Assembly (NCBI GenBank): GCA_001579985.1
Contig: LRSR01000763.1
Span: 1-50,981, forward strand
Source of the DNA: Hypsibius dujardini
Taxonomy: Eukaryota; Tardigrada; Eutardigrada; Parachela; Hypsibiidae
Direction of reading: 5' to 3'
DNA length: 50,981 nucleotides
In this document: one piece after another, positions 23,926 through 34,331 of the stretch
How positions within the stretch are numbered: position 1 is the first letter of the stretch
Layout of the letters: every line of letters starts with the position of its first letter
Translations under genes and position numbers: made by a program
The notes under the pieces: model-generated
Database searches by the model: none
What the model was told of the DNA's origin: nothing
The model's input: the letters and a program-made list of their open reading frames with translations, nothing else

Positions 23926-26553
23926 ATGATTTTGGTAATCGCTTCCCGTTTATGCTTTCTCTGGATATTATGGGCTTCCTTGGATATGCATCTCGTCTGT
24001 GAGTAGTTGCGGTAATGGTTGTTTTATCTTATTATGAAATAGGCCGCTGACATTGATTTGTTTTCTAGTATCCATTACCAAGGAGGAAGTAGCAAACCAT
24101 TTGGAACAAGCGAAGCTTCTCTTGGGAAAAGGACAGGTTTGTGTATCTTTTTGTTATGATGAAAACATGTCATTTCTGGGATAAAAAAAATGCGGTACTC
24201 GACTGATAACTCAGCTAATTTTGTTTCAGCTGGCAGATGCCTTATCTCACTACCATGCGGCGATTGGTAAGTGTCTGTCTGTCTGCACTGTCTGCCTGCT
24301 GGGGTGCCTGCTTAGCTCTCTGCTTGTGTGCATGTGTGTTCGCGCGCACGCGCTTGTGTGTCTGTTTGTCTGTTTGTCTTTATGCATGTCTGTATGCATG
24401 TCTGTCTGTCTGTCTGTCTGTCTGTCTGCCCGTGACTTTGCTGGAGATTAAAGGCGGAACATTGACTACACTCCTTTCTTGCAGATGGAGACCCGGGAAA
24501 TTACATGGCATATTTCAAGGTATAAAACATCGCGTTGATCGATCTTCAACGTGCAGAATTGGTTTATTATAATACTTTTTATCTTCAATGTCTGGTTTTC
24601 TCTCGTTACAGCGAGCAACTGTTTATTTGGCTCTTGGTCGAGCCAAGAGTGCCTTAAATGACATGGAGCGCGTCATCGAATTGAAGCCCGACTTTTTACT
24701 GGTAATGCAGGGAAGGAAATGACGAGTTGCCATTTCACTGACTCAAGCCTTCAATAACTGGAATAAATTTTATTTTCAGGCGAGAACTCAACGGGCAAAT
24801 CTTTTGGTAAAACAAGGCCGCTTCGAGGAGGCGATTCCGGAATACGAATTCATCGTACGTATTCGAAAGCTTTTCCTAATTATGCAATATTGTACTAGTG
24901 AGTTTGTTTGCAGTTGGTCAAGGAAATGAACAACGCGGACGCGCAAAACCAATTGCAACTAATCACTCAAGCCAAAAGGGACCTTGTGTTCGGACAGGAA
25001 GCGTTATCTAGTGGTGATTACCATACAGCTGTGCAGTACTTTACCAGAGCCTTGGAGGTATGCAGATTTATGAACTTTCGATCAGTCACAAGACAGACGA
25101 CTCGAAAAACGGGAACAAACTCATGAACATTTTGCAGACAGTCAATTAGGCAGAACGGTAAATAGACAGACGAAAAGGTTCACCGAAAGATTGGCAGAGA
25201 TATTGATTCGTCAGAATCCCTGCCTGTTTTCAGATCAGCCCATCCGATCCGGAAACTCGTAACCTCCGTGCGGAAGCCTACGAAGCCGCCGGTGACTATC
25301 CCGCCTCCCTCAGCGACATCCGCCAAGTGGCCAAACTCCAAGCCGAGCACACTGAACCGCATCTCCGACTGAGCTTAGCGCTCTACAAGAACGGAGAAGC
25401 AGAGGAATCTCTAAACGCTATCCGGGAGTGCCTGAAACTGGACGCCGACTATCAGCCGTGTAAGAAGCATTACACCTTCGTGAGAAAGTTTGTCAAGCAA
25501 TTAACGGGCATTCAAGAGGACATCAATGCCAACCAGTACGCCGAATGTGTCCAGAAGTGTGATGTTGCACTGGGATTGGACACGGAGACGGACAGGATTG
25601 TGAGGGATCTTAATGGGAAATTGTGCCTCTGTGCCAGTAAAGTAGACGGCGCAAGGGGTGTGAAGGTCTGCACCGCTCTGCTCGAGATTGAACCGGAAAA
25701 TCCTGATTATCTCATCAATCGGGCGGATTCATTCATTGCCAATGAACAATATGAAGAAGGTAGAATGCATTTCAGTATTTCCCTTGTAGACTGATCGTCT
25801 ATCCTTTTTTTTGGATCGTGGTCTATGTCTGTGTCTGTCTGTTTGTCTGCACGTCTGTCAGTCAGTCTGTCAATCTTTCAATCTGTCAATCTGTCTGACC
25901 CGTTCGTCCGTTCGTCAGTGTGTGTCTCTGCTTGTTCGTCTGCCGTCGTGTTTGTTCTTCATCGTTTCATTCGGTTGATTTGCCTTTGTGCCATTTCCGT
26001 TGTCTGGTCCTATCTTTATCTGTGCGTTGAAAAGCGTATTGTCTTGCTGCAGCTGTGAACGATTTCCAAGAGGCTGTGAAGCACGACGGAGAAAATCGAA
26101 GAGCACGTGAGGGTGTGGAAAGGGCAAAGAAGTTGCTCAAGCAGGCACAAAGAAGAGACTATTACAAGATTCTTGGCCTGAAGAGGTATGAAGAATATTA
26201 ATTGATGAGTTGAATGTTGGAATGTTGGAACGACTGTTGGAATGAGTGAATTCTCTTTTAACAGAAATGTGCAGAAGGATGCTGTGCTTAAAGCCTACCG
26301 GAAGCTAGCCAAGCAATGGCATCCCGATCGTTTCAGTGACCCACAGGAGAAGGAGCACGCTCAGAAGAAGTTTATGGATATTGCCGCGGCGATGGAGGTT
26401 CTTTCCGATTCAGAAAAGCGTCAAAAATACGACGCCGGTGAGGATCCCCTCGATCCTGAGCAGCAGTCAAGGGGCGGTCATCCTTTCGGTGGCGGTTTTA
26501 ATCCCTTCGGCCAGGGCCAACCATTTACTTTTCATTTCCAACAGGGCTTTTAG
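23926..26553 (+). CDS. DNAJC3: DnaJ homolog subfamily C member 3 (p58IPK), ER co-chaperone
   Basis: Ten exons: 23926-23998, 24069-24136, 24230-24266, 24485-24519, 24612-24701, 24780-24854, 24914-25057, 25234-25759, 26053-26185 and 26265-26553; 489 residues (human 504). A signal peptide (MILVIASRLCFLWILWAS) is followed by nine or so tetratricopeptide repeats, for example NHLEQAKLLLGKGQLADALS and YFKRATVYLALGRAKSALND. The C-terminal J domain has RDYYKILGLKR, the HPD motif (KQWHPDRF) and KRQKYDAGEDPLDPEQ. The tail is Gly/Phe-rich (GGFNPFGQGQPF). It is an ER-lumenal J-protein that delivers clients to BiP and was first known as an inhibitor of PKR/PERK. There is no KDEL, as in the family. Confidence 0.95.
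24267..24430. repeat. (GTCT)n/(GTGT) microsatellite in DNAJC3 intron
   Basis: Degenerate tetranucleotide tract GTCTGTCT with CTGCCTGC and GTGTGC interruptions, purest at about 24399-24427. It lies directly after a 5' splice site. Confidence 0.8.
25823..25912. repeat. (GTCT)n/(CAAT CTGT) microsatellite in DNAJC3 intron
   Basis: Tandem GTCTGTCT and TCAATCTG units. Same repeat flavour as the 24.3-kb tract and a shorter one at 29136-29190 in the RPRD1 intron. Confidence 0.75.
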
Positions 26554-27105
26554 ATATTGTTTTTCGGTCACAAGTTTTTCTGCAGTGATGTGGGTGGGTG
26601 TGACATGGCTGTTGTTTTTAATCTTTCTTTTTGTAAGTAGCATACACGATCCACTTCTTTCTTTGTGTAGCTGGACGTTGTTTGTTTACAACTGTGATTT
26701 CACTTTCGCTACGATTGCCTAATAATAGCTAACTAATTATCAGAATCAAGTTGGTCATTGTCTTGGCCATACGATTGCTTATACGACAACGACTCCCGAG
26801 TAATCACAGAAAAGATGTGTTTTGATTAATTGGGCGCCGTATGTGTTTGTGTTTGTAGGGGGGGGCAACTGGATATTGCAGGGGTGTTGTGGGCTTAGGG
26901 GTCCTGGGGCGTGGCTTGAAGATGTTTCTTTCTTCGTCTTCCCGTCCATAAGTTCAATTCAAAGGTCGCTGCGAATTTGGCTTTTTTTTCATTGGCGAAT
27001 TTGTTTATCCATTCGGAAAACGTTCTCTTATCCTTTTTATTCCTCGCGGCTTTGGCGTGGAGGAACTTATGAAATAAACGTACCCCTTTGCCTTCGCACA
27101 TAAAA
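26554..27105. other. Intergenic between DNAJC3 and RPRD1
   Basis: No gene seen. G-rich run at 26859-26865. It holds the 3' UTR of DNAJC3 and promoter of RPRD1. Confidence 0.4.
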
Positions 27106-29445
27106 ATGTCAGCTTTCTCGGAACAGGCATTCAAAGCGAAACTGAAAGACCTCAACAATACCCAAGCCAGTATTCAAACCATCTCCCTATGGGCCGGCCA
27201 TCATCGCAAGCAATACGCTAGAATTGTGGCCATCTGGATGGAAGAACTCCGGGAAGGTTTGTTGTGCGTTTATTGCAGTATTACTGTTTACGGCTGATAG
27301 ATAGATTGATTGAGGCCTTTATTTTTGCTGAGGCCCATTTAACGGCTGATTGATTGATTGATTGGTTATCTGTCTGTTGGCGTTATTTGTTTTGCTGCTA
27401 CTACTCTTGGCTAATCAGGTGATTTGTTTCCCATTTCACAGCAAGGGAAGCGGGAAGAAAGTTGACGCTGCTGTATTTTGCTAACGACGTCGTGCAAAAC
27501 ATGCGTAAGAAAGCGTTGGAATTTCTGGCAGAGTTCCAGACTGTCCTCCTGGAAGCCTTCATAAATGCCTCCAAGCAAGCGCGAGTGTACGTCCATTTCT
27601 TTGCCATGTTATCTTGAGTTGTGGAACTATGTACAACATGTGTACTCTTATTGTAGGGAAGGAGAGGAAAAAGTAGTGAAATCGTTGGGTCGTCTGGCAC
27701 AAGTTTGGCGTGATCGGACAATCTTTGAGGAAGCCTTCATTCTCAAACTTGAGCAGATTCTGGGTAAGAGAATCTTTAACTTGCGCATTCGAATCGGAAA
27801 GAATAACGATTTCCACCGAGCTCTATGACTTGAAGGCTTTTCAATGTTTTTCCGCTTGTGGGTGAGATGTTTATTTAATACACATTCTATTGATTGGTTG
27901 ACTGACTCACTAGACGCTTCTCCTTCCGGTTCTCTAATCGTAATCTGTTCATTTTGTTGCTTTTCTTTCAGTTGAACAGCCGGCAGCTATCATTTCCACA
28001 CCCAAACCGGCCGCAATGGGGAAGCCGGCCGCGTACACGGCAACCGTACCAGTCACGATGGCCATCTCCCACACGCCACCTCCACCTGAACCTCAGCCGG
28101 ACTCAAAACGCATCAAGATTGACGTGGCGGACTTTCAGGCCTACACCAAGGCTAATCAAGACAAGCAGGTCGGTAAAGGGAAATTAGAGCCAACTAGTGA
28201 TGATGAGGACTATGAGGAGATTGCGCCCTACGTCAACGGAACCAACTCATCTGAATCTCCCAAGGTTAGTCGCCCACCACCACTGCCGGACAAGATGACA
28301 GGTTTGCAACATATTATTGTGCTCTTGTTTCAGCTGGAAACGCTGCTTCGTCTTGTTCAAAAACTCCAATCTGCCCCCTCGGCTAACGGTACTATCCGCT
28401 CCAAGATTGCAGAACTGCCGGGCGTTATCACCGATCCCGCGGCTATCGATCGTATTTCAGGTTGGCTCACCATTTGGCTTTTCTACCCTTCTTCGGGTTT
28501 ATTTTTCCATCCTCATGCGTTTCTGGCTTTTTCCTTCCATTCAGATCCCACTGAAATCGAACGGCTTGTCAAGGTCGCCAGGGAGGGACTGCAAGTAGTG
28601 ATGGAGTACAACAAGGAACTCAATCAAGAGCTGTTGGATCGTCAGGCAGTCGCCGCGGAGCTGGCGCGTCAATTGGCCTTTCATCGCAAGATCATCGATG
28701 AGAAGGAGCACTTGCGGGAAGTATGTATGCTGCAGAGGACCAGGAAGAAGAGTACTCATGTCAATCGTCTGCCTGCTCTTATTATCATATTTTTTCTCTC
28801 TTGTGTACCCAATAAAACATTCGCTAATTTCCCTTTTACTATTTTCGTTGATCGCGCACAGGCTGGTGTTGTTTCCTCATTAGAGGGTATAAAAAAGCGA
28901 TCAACACAAGTCGCCATTCCGCACAGGCTTTCACATGGTCAGCAAAGAAATGAGAGAAAAAACTGCGATAAAGAATACTTAAGAAAACTGATGCAGAAGA
29001 AGAAATAGCGACCGAAAAAAACTGAAGAAAACTTTTAGATTTACGAAAGCCTGTGCGGAAAATTCGCTCATAATTCTGGCCAGTGCGCGACGTTCACATA
29101 ATGTTCCACCGTCTCTGCGGTCTTCCCGTTTTTCTGTTCTGTCTATCTGTCTGACTTACTAATTGTCTGACGTGACTGACCGACTGTCAGTTTGTCTGTC
29201 TCAATATTTATATATTTGCCTGCACAGAGATAGTATTTGAATCAGGGAAACGGTTTTTCTTGTAGGAACTGGCGCAGCAAATTTCCGAGAGACGCGCGTT
29301 CCGGGATAAACTGGCGATTCATACAGACAGTCTACCAGACTTGAATCGTGCTGGAGGTCTCACCAATTCTTTCTCGGACGGTCAGGGGCGCGCTACTGCT
29401 GCTTCCAACAAAGTTACCTCTCTGAAACATTCTCTGTTCAAGTGA
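27106..29445 (+). CDS. RPRD1B: RPRD1-type CTD-interacting-domain protein
   Basis: Exons 27106-27256, 27442-27586, 27657-27763, 27972-28264, 28334-28460, 28545-28720 and 29266-29445 give 392 residues. The N-terminal CID domain (residues 1-135) reads MSAFSEQAFKAKLKDLNNTQ, ISLWAGHHRKQYARIV, KLTLLYFANDVVQN and a LAQVWRDRTIF equivalent, closely matching RPRD1A/B. A Pro/Ser-rich linker (about 140-235) with an acidic DDEDYEE block precedes a coiled-coil C-terminal domain (about 250-350), then SLPDLNRAGGL as in RPRD1. RPRD1 proteins bind the phosphorylated RNA polymerase II C-terminal domain and recruit RPAP2 phosphatase. It is longer than human RPRD1B (about 326) because of the linker. Assignment to 1A or 1B is not possible. 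Confidence 0.92.
28916..29062. repeat. Short inverted repeat in RPRD1 intron 6
   Basis: TTCCGCACAGGCTTTC near 28917 is repeated inverted near 29046 (GAAAGCCTGTGCGGAA), a 16-base perfect stem with a loop of about 115 bases, inside the last intron. It could be a small element. Confidence 0.6.
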
Positions 29446-30130
29446 GCATCACACATCTGACGGTTTTTGTTGCTTTAACTGTTCCACATTGGAATAACCA
29501 GAAGCCAGTACTGTAAGCTCGTTCAGAACTTGGATGTCTCGTACGCTCTAATTTTCTTCTGTTTCCGACGATTTCTGTTCTGGACGCTCGTGCTGTTTTA
29601 ATCGCTCTTTCTTTATGGTTTCATCCAAAAACATTTACCGTAACTGAAGTTGGTACGTGGTTGGGGGAAAGATCCTGTCTCGATACGTGGATCCGGTAAC
29701 ACTGGCAGAGCAAATAGTAACAGGCAGAGATGTGCAGGGCTCATGTCAAGCCTACACAACGACGGACAATGTCAGACCTTCAGGCAATTCGAACCGGAGA
29801 GTAATGAGTCCTTTGAAGGCGCATTACTTTGGATGCCGTATGTAGATGCATGCTGTACTGTATTACAGTACTAGAAAAGGCAGTAGCAACTATTTTAAAC
29901 TTTGGGTAACAGAAGACTTCTTCGACCCATCGCAAGTCGCAAGACATGTAAACATAAGGGTCGTTCCGTGTAACTAAAATCGAAAACCAATATTAAACCA
30001 AGTACAATACAGTCTGCATGCATTGCGAGGGACAAAAAAGAGGCACCTCTTCTACCTGAACAATAAATTTCTTAAAACATAAGACCGTAGTAACCACAGA
30101 AGAATGCTCCAGAGTCCTCAACGGATAAGC
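29446..30130. other. Convergent 3' region of RPRD1 and the chromodomain gene
   Basis: No gene supported. A short open frame at 29650-29874 has no recognisable features. Confidence 0.4.
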
Positions 30131-33100
30131 TTATACTGGCCAGATCCGGCGGGGTCGTGTGACTTCCTTACGACAGCACTGCTTTTCCTTCAAGAACTTC
30201 TGTACATCCGCATGCCCGCAATGCTGCACCACCTCCACTTGTTTGAACTGGAAACGGACAAAGTTCGACATTGCTTTCGACGCCTTCTCCGGATCTAATG
30301 CGTCTCCTGGTTGAACTGTCTCCATGTACTGCTGGTAGGGGAAGTAGAGGGCGCTATTGAAGTAAGCGCACAGATCTGTTTGAAAGTGAAAATAAAAACC
30401 CTTTAAATATATATATACGGATGCAGTATGCAATAATTTCAGATTCCTCGGCGGCACTATACAATTCTGCTCCATTGTTGACTTGTGTTTATAGGGAATT
30501 GATATCAAGGAACACAAGACGGCACACAACGAAAAGAGTCGGAGGAAAAGGAAAGCCAAAGAAATGAACTCCTAATGTCCGCAGAAGTGTCCTGTTGCAG
30601 CCGATAATACTGCCTACTTTTTCCCTTAAATTCTGTACACGTGCTCCTTCTGTACTCAAGAGTGGCTGCTGACGACAGTGTGATATCTCGTGATTAAATG
30701 GCAGTATGAAAAACAACCTACAATGGTCTTTATTGCGTTATGAACTCACCGTGGATCACTCGTGGTTTTCGTACAGGAGCATCGAGTAGGAATTTGGAAG
30801 TGCCGGCTGTTTCGAGGACGTGGTCGACCGGAGTCACCAAGGGAGGAGGTTCATATCCGGGCTTGAGCTGCTTGCCGGTAACGCTGGCTTTCAAGTACGC
30901 TAGACGACGGCATGTGCCATCGAACCGACCGGCAACAAGTGGAGGCAATTCAAAATTGACCGTCGGAAGCATCGCTCCGAACGAAGTGGGCTCACGGCGG
31001 GACTTTCCCTTGTTCGGCGGATGCACCGCACTGGCTAAAATATGCCAAGTTGATAAATGGGAGATTACACTGTATAAACGGGTGCATAGTTCAAGCCTTA
31101 CAGCGCATGATTAGTCGGTACAACCTGGTGTCTTCTCGTGGTAACACGGCCTTTAGGAGATCATCTGTACATGAACACGTCGATAAAGAGGAATAAGGGA
31201 GATAAGATCCCGTTGTTCCCAGTTGGGAAAGGATATAGGAACATACCTTGTTGGCCGTCGTCTTCGTTCTCCGGTTTGTTATCATCGGTGGACTTTTTAG
31301 TGGAGAACACTCGGCGTGGAATACGGAAACCATCTAGCTGGATCCGTGACCCTGCATCGTGCATAGGTTGCGCTGGATAATAAAAAAATATCATGTGCAA
31401 ATAGATGGATAAAAACAAGGGCAGGTAGACACAAAGAGTGCAGAAAACTCAACAGGTCCCGATCCAGAACGAATGCGATACCGGTAGATTTAACTCACCC
31501 TCGAAAAATTCGGGAAGGACAGCTACCGGTTGTGTTATCTTATTACGATGCTCAAAATGGTAAAGGAGAAGAGAAATATTCATTCCACATAGCTCATTAT
31601 ATTTTGTGTGACAAGAGAAAGACTTACAGATTTTCGAGAAAATGATCGCTGCCATGCTTCCGGTGGCATTCCACCATACGCACTCGCCTGCTGCCGACGC
31701 TTGCTAGGCTCCACGCGTCGAATAGTCGAAACGGGAATCGAAACGGAAGCCGGAACGGAAGCTGAAAGGAACGGTCTTGAATGCACAACAGCACCCTGGA
31801 TCTTTCGTGCGAGAAACTCCTTGACCAGATCCAGGTGGAGAACGTTTGCTTCCGGCTCCCACGAGTCCTCATCTCTGTGGTTGAGAACCAATTAGAAAGA
31901 TCCTCTCGAGCGTCAACGCAAAGCCCGCTTACGATCCGAAATCCTCCCATAGAACTTGAAACCGCCTTGTTGGAGCGAGCCCCACTACGCCCACCACTTT
32001 TCGCACAACATATTCGGTGTCCGAACCGGAATCGGAACTGGAGTATGAGTTCGCAGCCGCTTGGCATTCTGAAGACAAAAACGTGAACAAAACTTGACCA
32101 AAAATTGGTAGGGTACTTAGTTACTTACCGTCATCACTATCGGTGTCCGCGGTTGAGGGATAGAATGGGGCACTGCTTGAGAGCCTTGGATCTTCCTGAG
32201 CAAACAAGACGACAATGTCCACATGTATACTCGGGACGAACAACTCAATAACTTCAGATAGACGTACGGCTATTTCGGGTGACTCTTCACGCGGTTGAGA
32301 TACAGGAAATGCGGATGTAATTTTTCTAGCCGGAATTTCAGGGGAGCTGTCGCGTGATGAAGAAGGCGACGGATCGTTTGGAAGTTCGGTTGCGCTTTGT
32401 GTTCTTGGTATTTCGGGTGAGCTGTCCCGTGAACTGACCGCTTCCGGTGGAACTAGCAACTCTGCAATAGATGGCGCTGTGGACGGCGATGCCGCCGGTT
32501 CGACCGGTGGACTGGACTCGCTTATAGAGGAAGAGGAAGAGGAAAAGGACAGGCTGCTCTTCCGGGCAGGAGGAACAACCAAAGGAGTGGGTGCTTTCAC
32601 AGTTGCAGGAGTCGCTATCTCAAGTGGCACCTTCTCTGTTGGACATTTAGCGTGAATGGGCTTTGATGGTTCAGTGCTGCAGAGCCAGTCAGCGCCACTA
32701 AGAGTAAGCACGAGAGAGGCCGCAGCAGCCGGAACAGGTCGTCGCGTTCCCGTGATTGATTTCGCTGAAGCGGTGTGATTTGATTTGGGTAAGGTCGCGT
32801 TACTGGTGAGAGGAGCGTGGGAGCTTGATGAGGAATCTAAAACAAAACAACCCAACTTCCAAGCAAGGAGGTGTGCGACAAGAATAAAGTGGAAGAGAAA
32901 AAGTTTAAAGCCCCTCATTGTTCGCGGTTGCGACCTTCACCTAACAAATACAACTAGAGCTCGCTTCATTCAAAGTTCAATAACGGACAGACAAACAAAT
33001 GCAGTCTGTTTGAGGAAACCGGTACATTGCAAATGAACGGTCTTCTGTCCCTTATTTGGCAGCAGGCACTTGGCCATAATACTGGTACTTTCACCACTTT

Positions 33101-33865
33101 GAATTTAGATCAGACAGACCACAAAAACTCGCAAGACGGGAGGAATGGAGATAATGGAATATTTACTTGTGGAAGCCTCCATTGCAATGGCTGCGGGAGA
33201 CGTTCCACCGACACCTTCGAAACGCAAATCCATACGACGTCAGCAAAAATGGCAGGACCAGCGAAACTAGTTAAAAAATTACCTTCCGTATTCTCGTTGT
33301 CAATGAACTGATGAGCTGGAAATTATGAAAGGGATACCATTAGCCAAAGAAAATTCAAGTAAAACGAATGCTAACCAAGCAATCAACGGACCACATTTCT
33401 TTACCTTTCAGACAATGATCCTCCAGATCTCGCTTGATTTGTTGGAAATGGTGGACATCTGGAAGAGAGAAAGAACTAAGGTACAAGAAGAACTGAGAGG
33501 GGAGAGAGGAGAGAAAAGAACTGAGAACAAGGCACATTCAATCAATCCATCGATCAATCAAATGAATGGACGGGAAATTAGCTTCCCTTACGATCTTGGA
33601 GGCATTTCCTTCGCGCGCTCTCCAGTTTGCCATCAATATACTCGCGAACAATTTCCAAATGGCAAACTTCCTCCAGCAATTCCCATGTGTCGTCTTCCCT
33701 TTAACCAGAAAGCAATTCAGGTGAATAAAAGAGAGGGCAAGACATTTGGCGTCGGAAAGGGGAGAATAATAGATTGTACGGTGGATAATTGGCCCAGCGA
33801 ATCTTCAAACGCCATTCGCCATCTTCGTTCTTCACTCCGCGAACAGATTCCGGCTCCCAGCCCAT
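30131..33865 (-). CDS. Two-chromodomain protein with Ser/Pro-rich linker
   Basis: Twelve minus-strand exons join in phase to 708 residues: 33780-33865, 33592-33698, 33405-33458, 33283-33315, 33167-33214, 32129-32836, 31933-32068, 31628-31874, 31499-31550, 31247-31372, 30750-31034 and 30131-30375. Chromodomain 1 (residues 2-60) reads WEPESVRGVKNEDGEWRLKI, RWANYPPEDDTWELL and EEVCHLEIVREYI. A low-complexity Ser/Pro/Ala/Glu linker follows, with repeated SRDSSPEIP. Chromodomain 2 (about residues 365-420) reads EYVVRKVVGVVGL, FQVLWEDFGSDEDSWEPEAN and LDLVKEFLARK, HP1/Polycomb-like. The C-terminal about 230 residues match nothing I know and are not a clear chromoshadow domain. Likely a nuclear reader of methylated histone tails; no helicase domain, so not CHD. 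The start ATG is in a longer open frame whose upstream bases look like 5' UTR. Confidence 0.75.
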
Positions 33866-34331
33866 CCTTTTCAAAGTGACAAAATGGCAAAGTGATCTAG
33901 CTGCGGAGAATGTAGAGAGGAGATAAAAGACAGTAGTCTTCGTCCAGTTGAAGATTCAAAAATGAGTTTTTCCCGCAATAAGCAATGGTCATGGAACTCA
34001 ATCGTGCGTGATGCGCCGAACAAGCAACTATTTCAAGAGTGGGACATAAGATAATCGAAGAACGTGACAGGCCGACAAGTGAGAACGGGCAAACACTGTT
34101 ACATTTTGAACCCCAGAGCTTAACTGCAGAGCGTATTGCTAATTAGAACATTCAAATAGAACAAGGAACAGTCCAAACGCGGACGAGAACACAAAAAATA
34201 AATCTATCGAATAAAGTAGTGCAACGAGCAACGAAACTTTTTTATGCTTTTTGGACGATAGTGTTTTAGCATTTGGGGTGTATCTATAGATTTCATCTAC
34301 TATTCTTTAGGAGTATTTCATTTCGCGAAAG
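33866..34331. promoter_or_regulatory. Divergent promoter region
   Basis: 466 bases separate the start codons of the chromodomain gene (-) and FERRY3 (+). No coding signal except possibly an upstream FERRY3 exon (an acceptor-like TTCTTTAG ends at 34311). Probably a shared bidirectional promoter. Confidence 0.5.

Noticed and set aside
24221-24572. Cys/Leu-rich ORFs over the GTCT repeat
   Set aside because: They are translations of a microsatellite in a DNAJC3 intron.
29650-29874. 74-residue ORF after RPRD1
   Set aside because: No domain, no splice support, composition like intergenic DNA.
33325-33879. 184-residue plus-strand ORF
   Set aside because: It is antisense to chromodomain-coding exons that fit phase and family much better.
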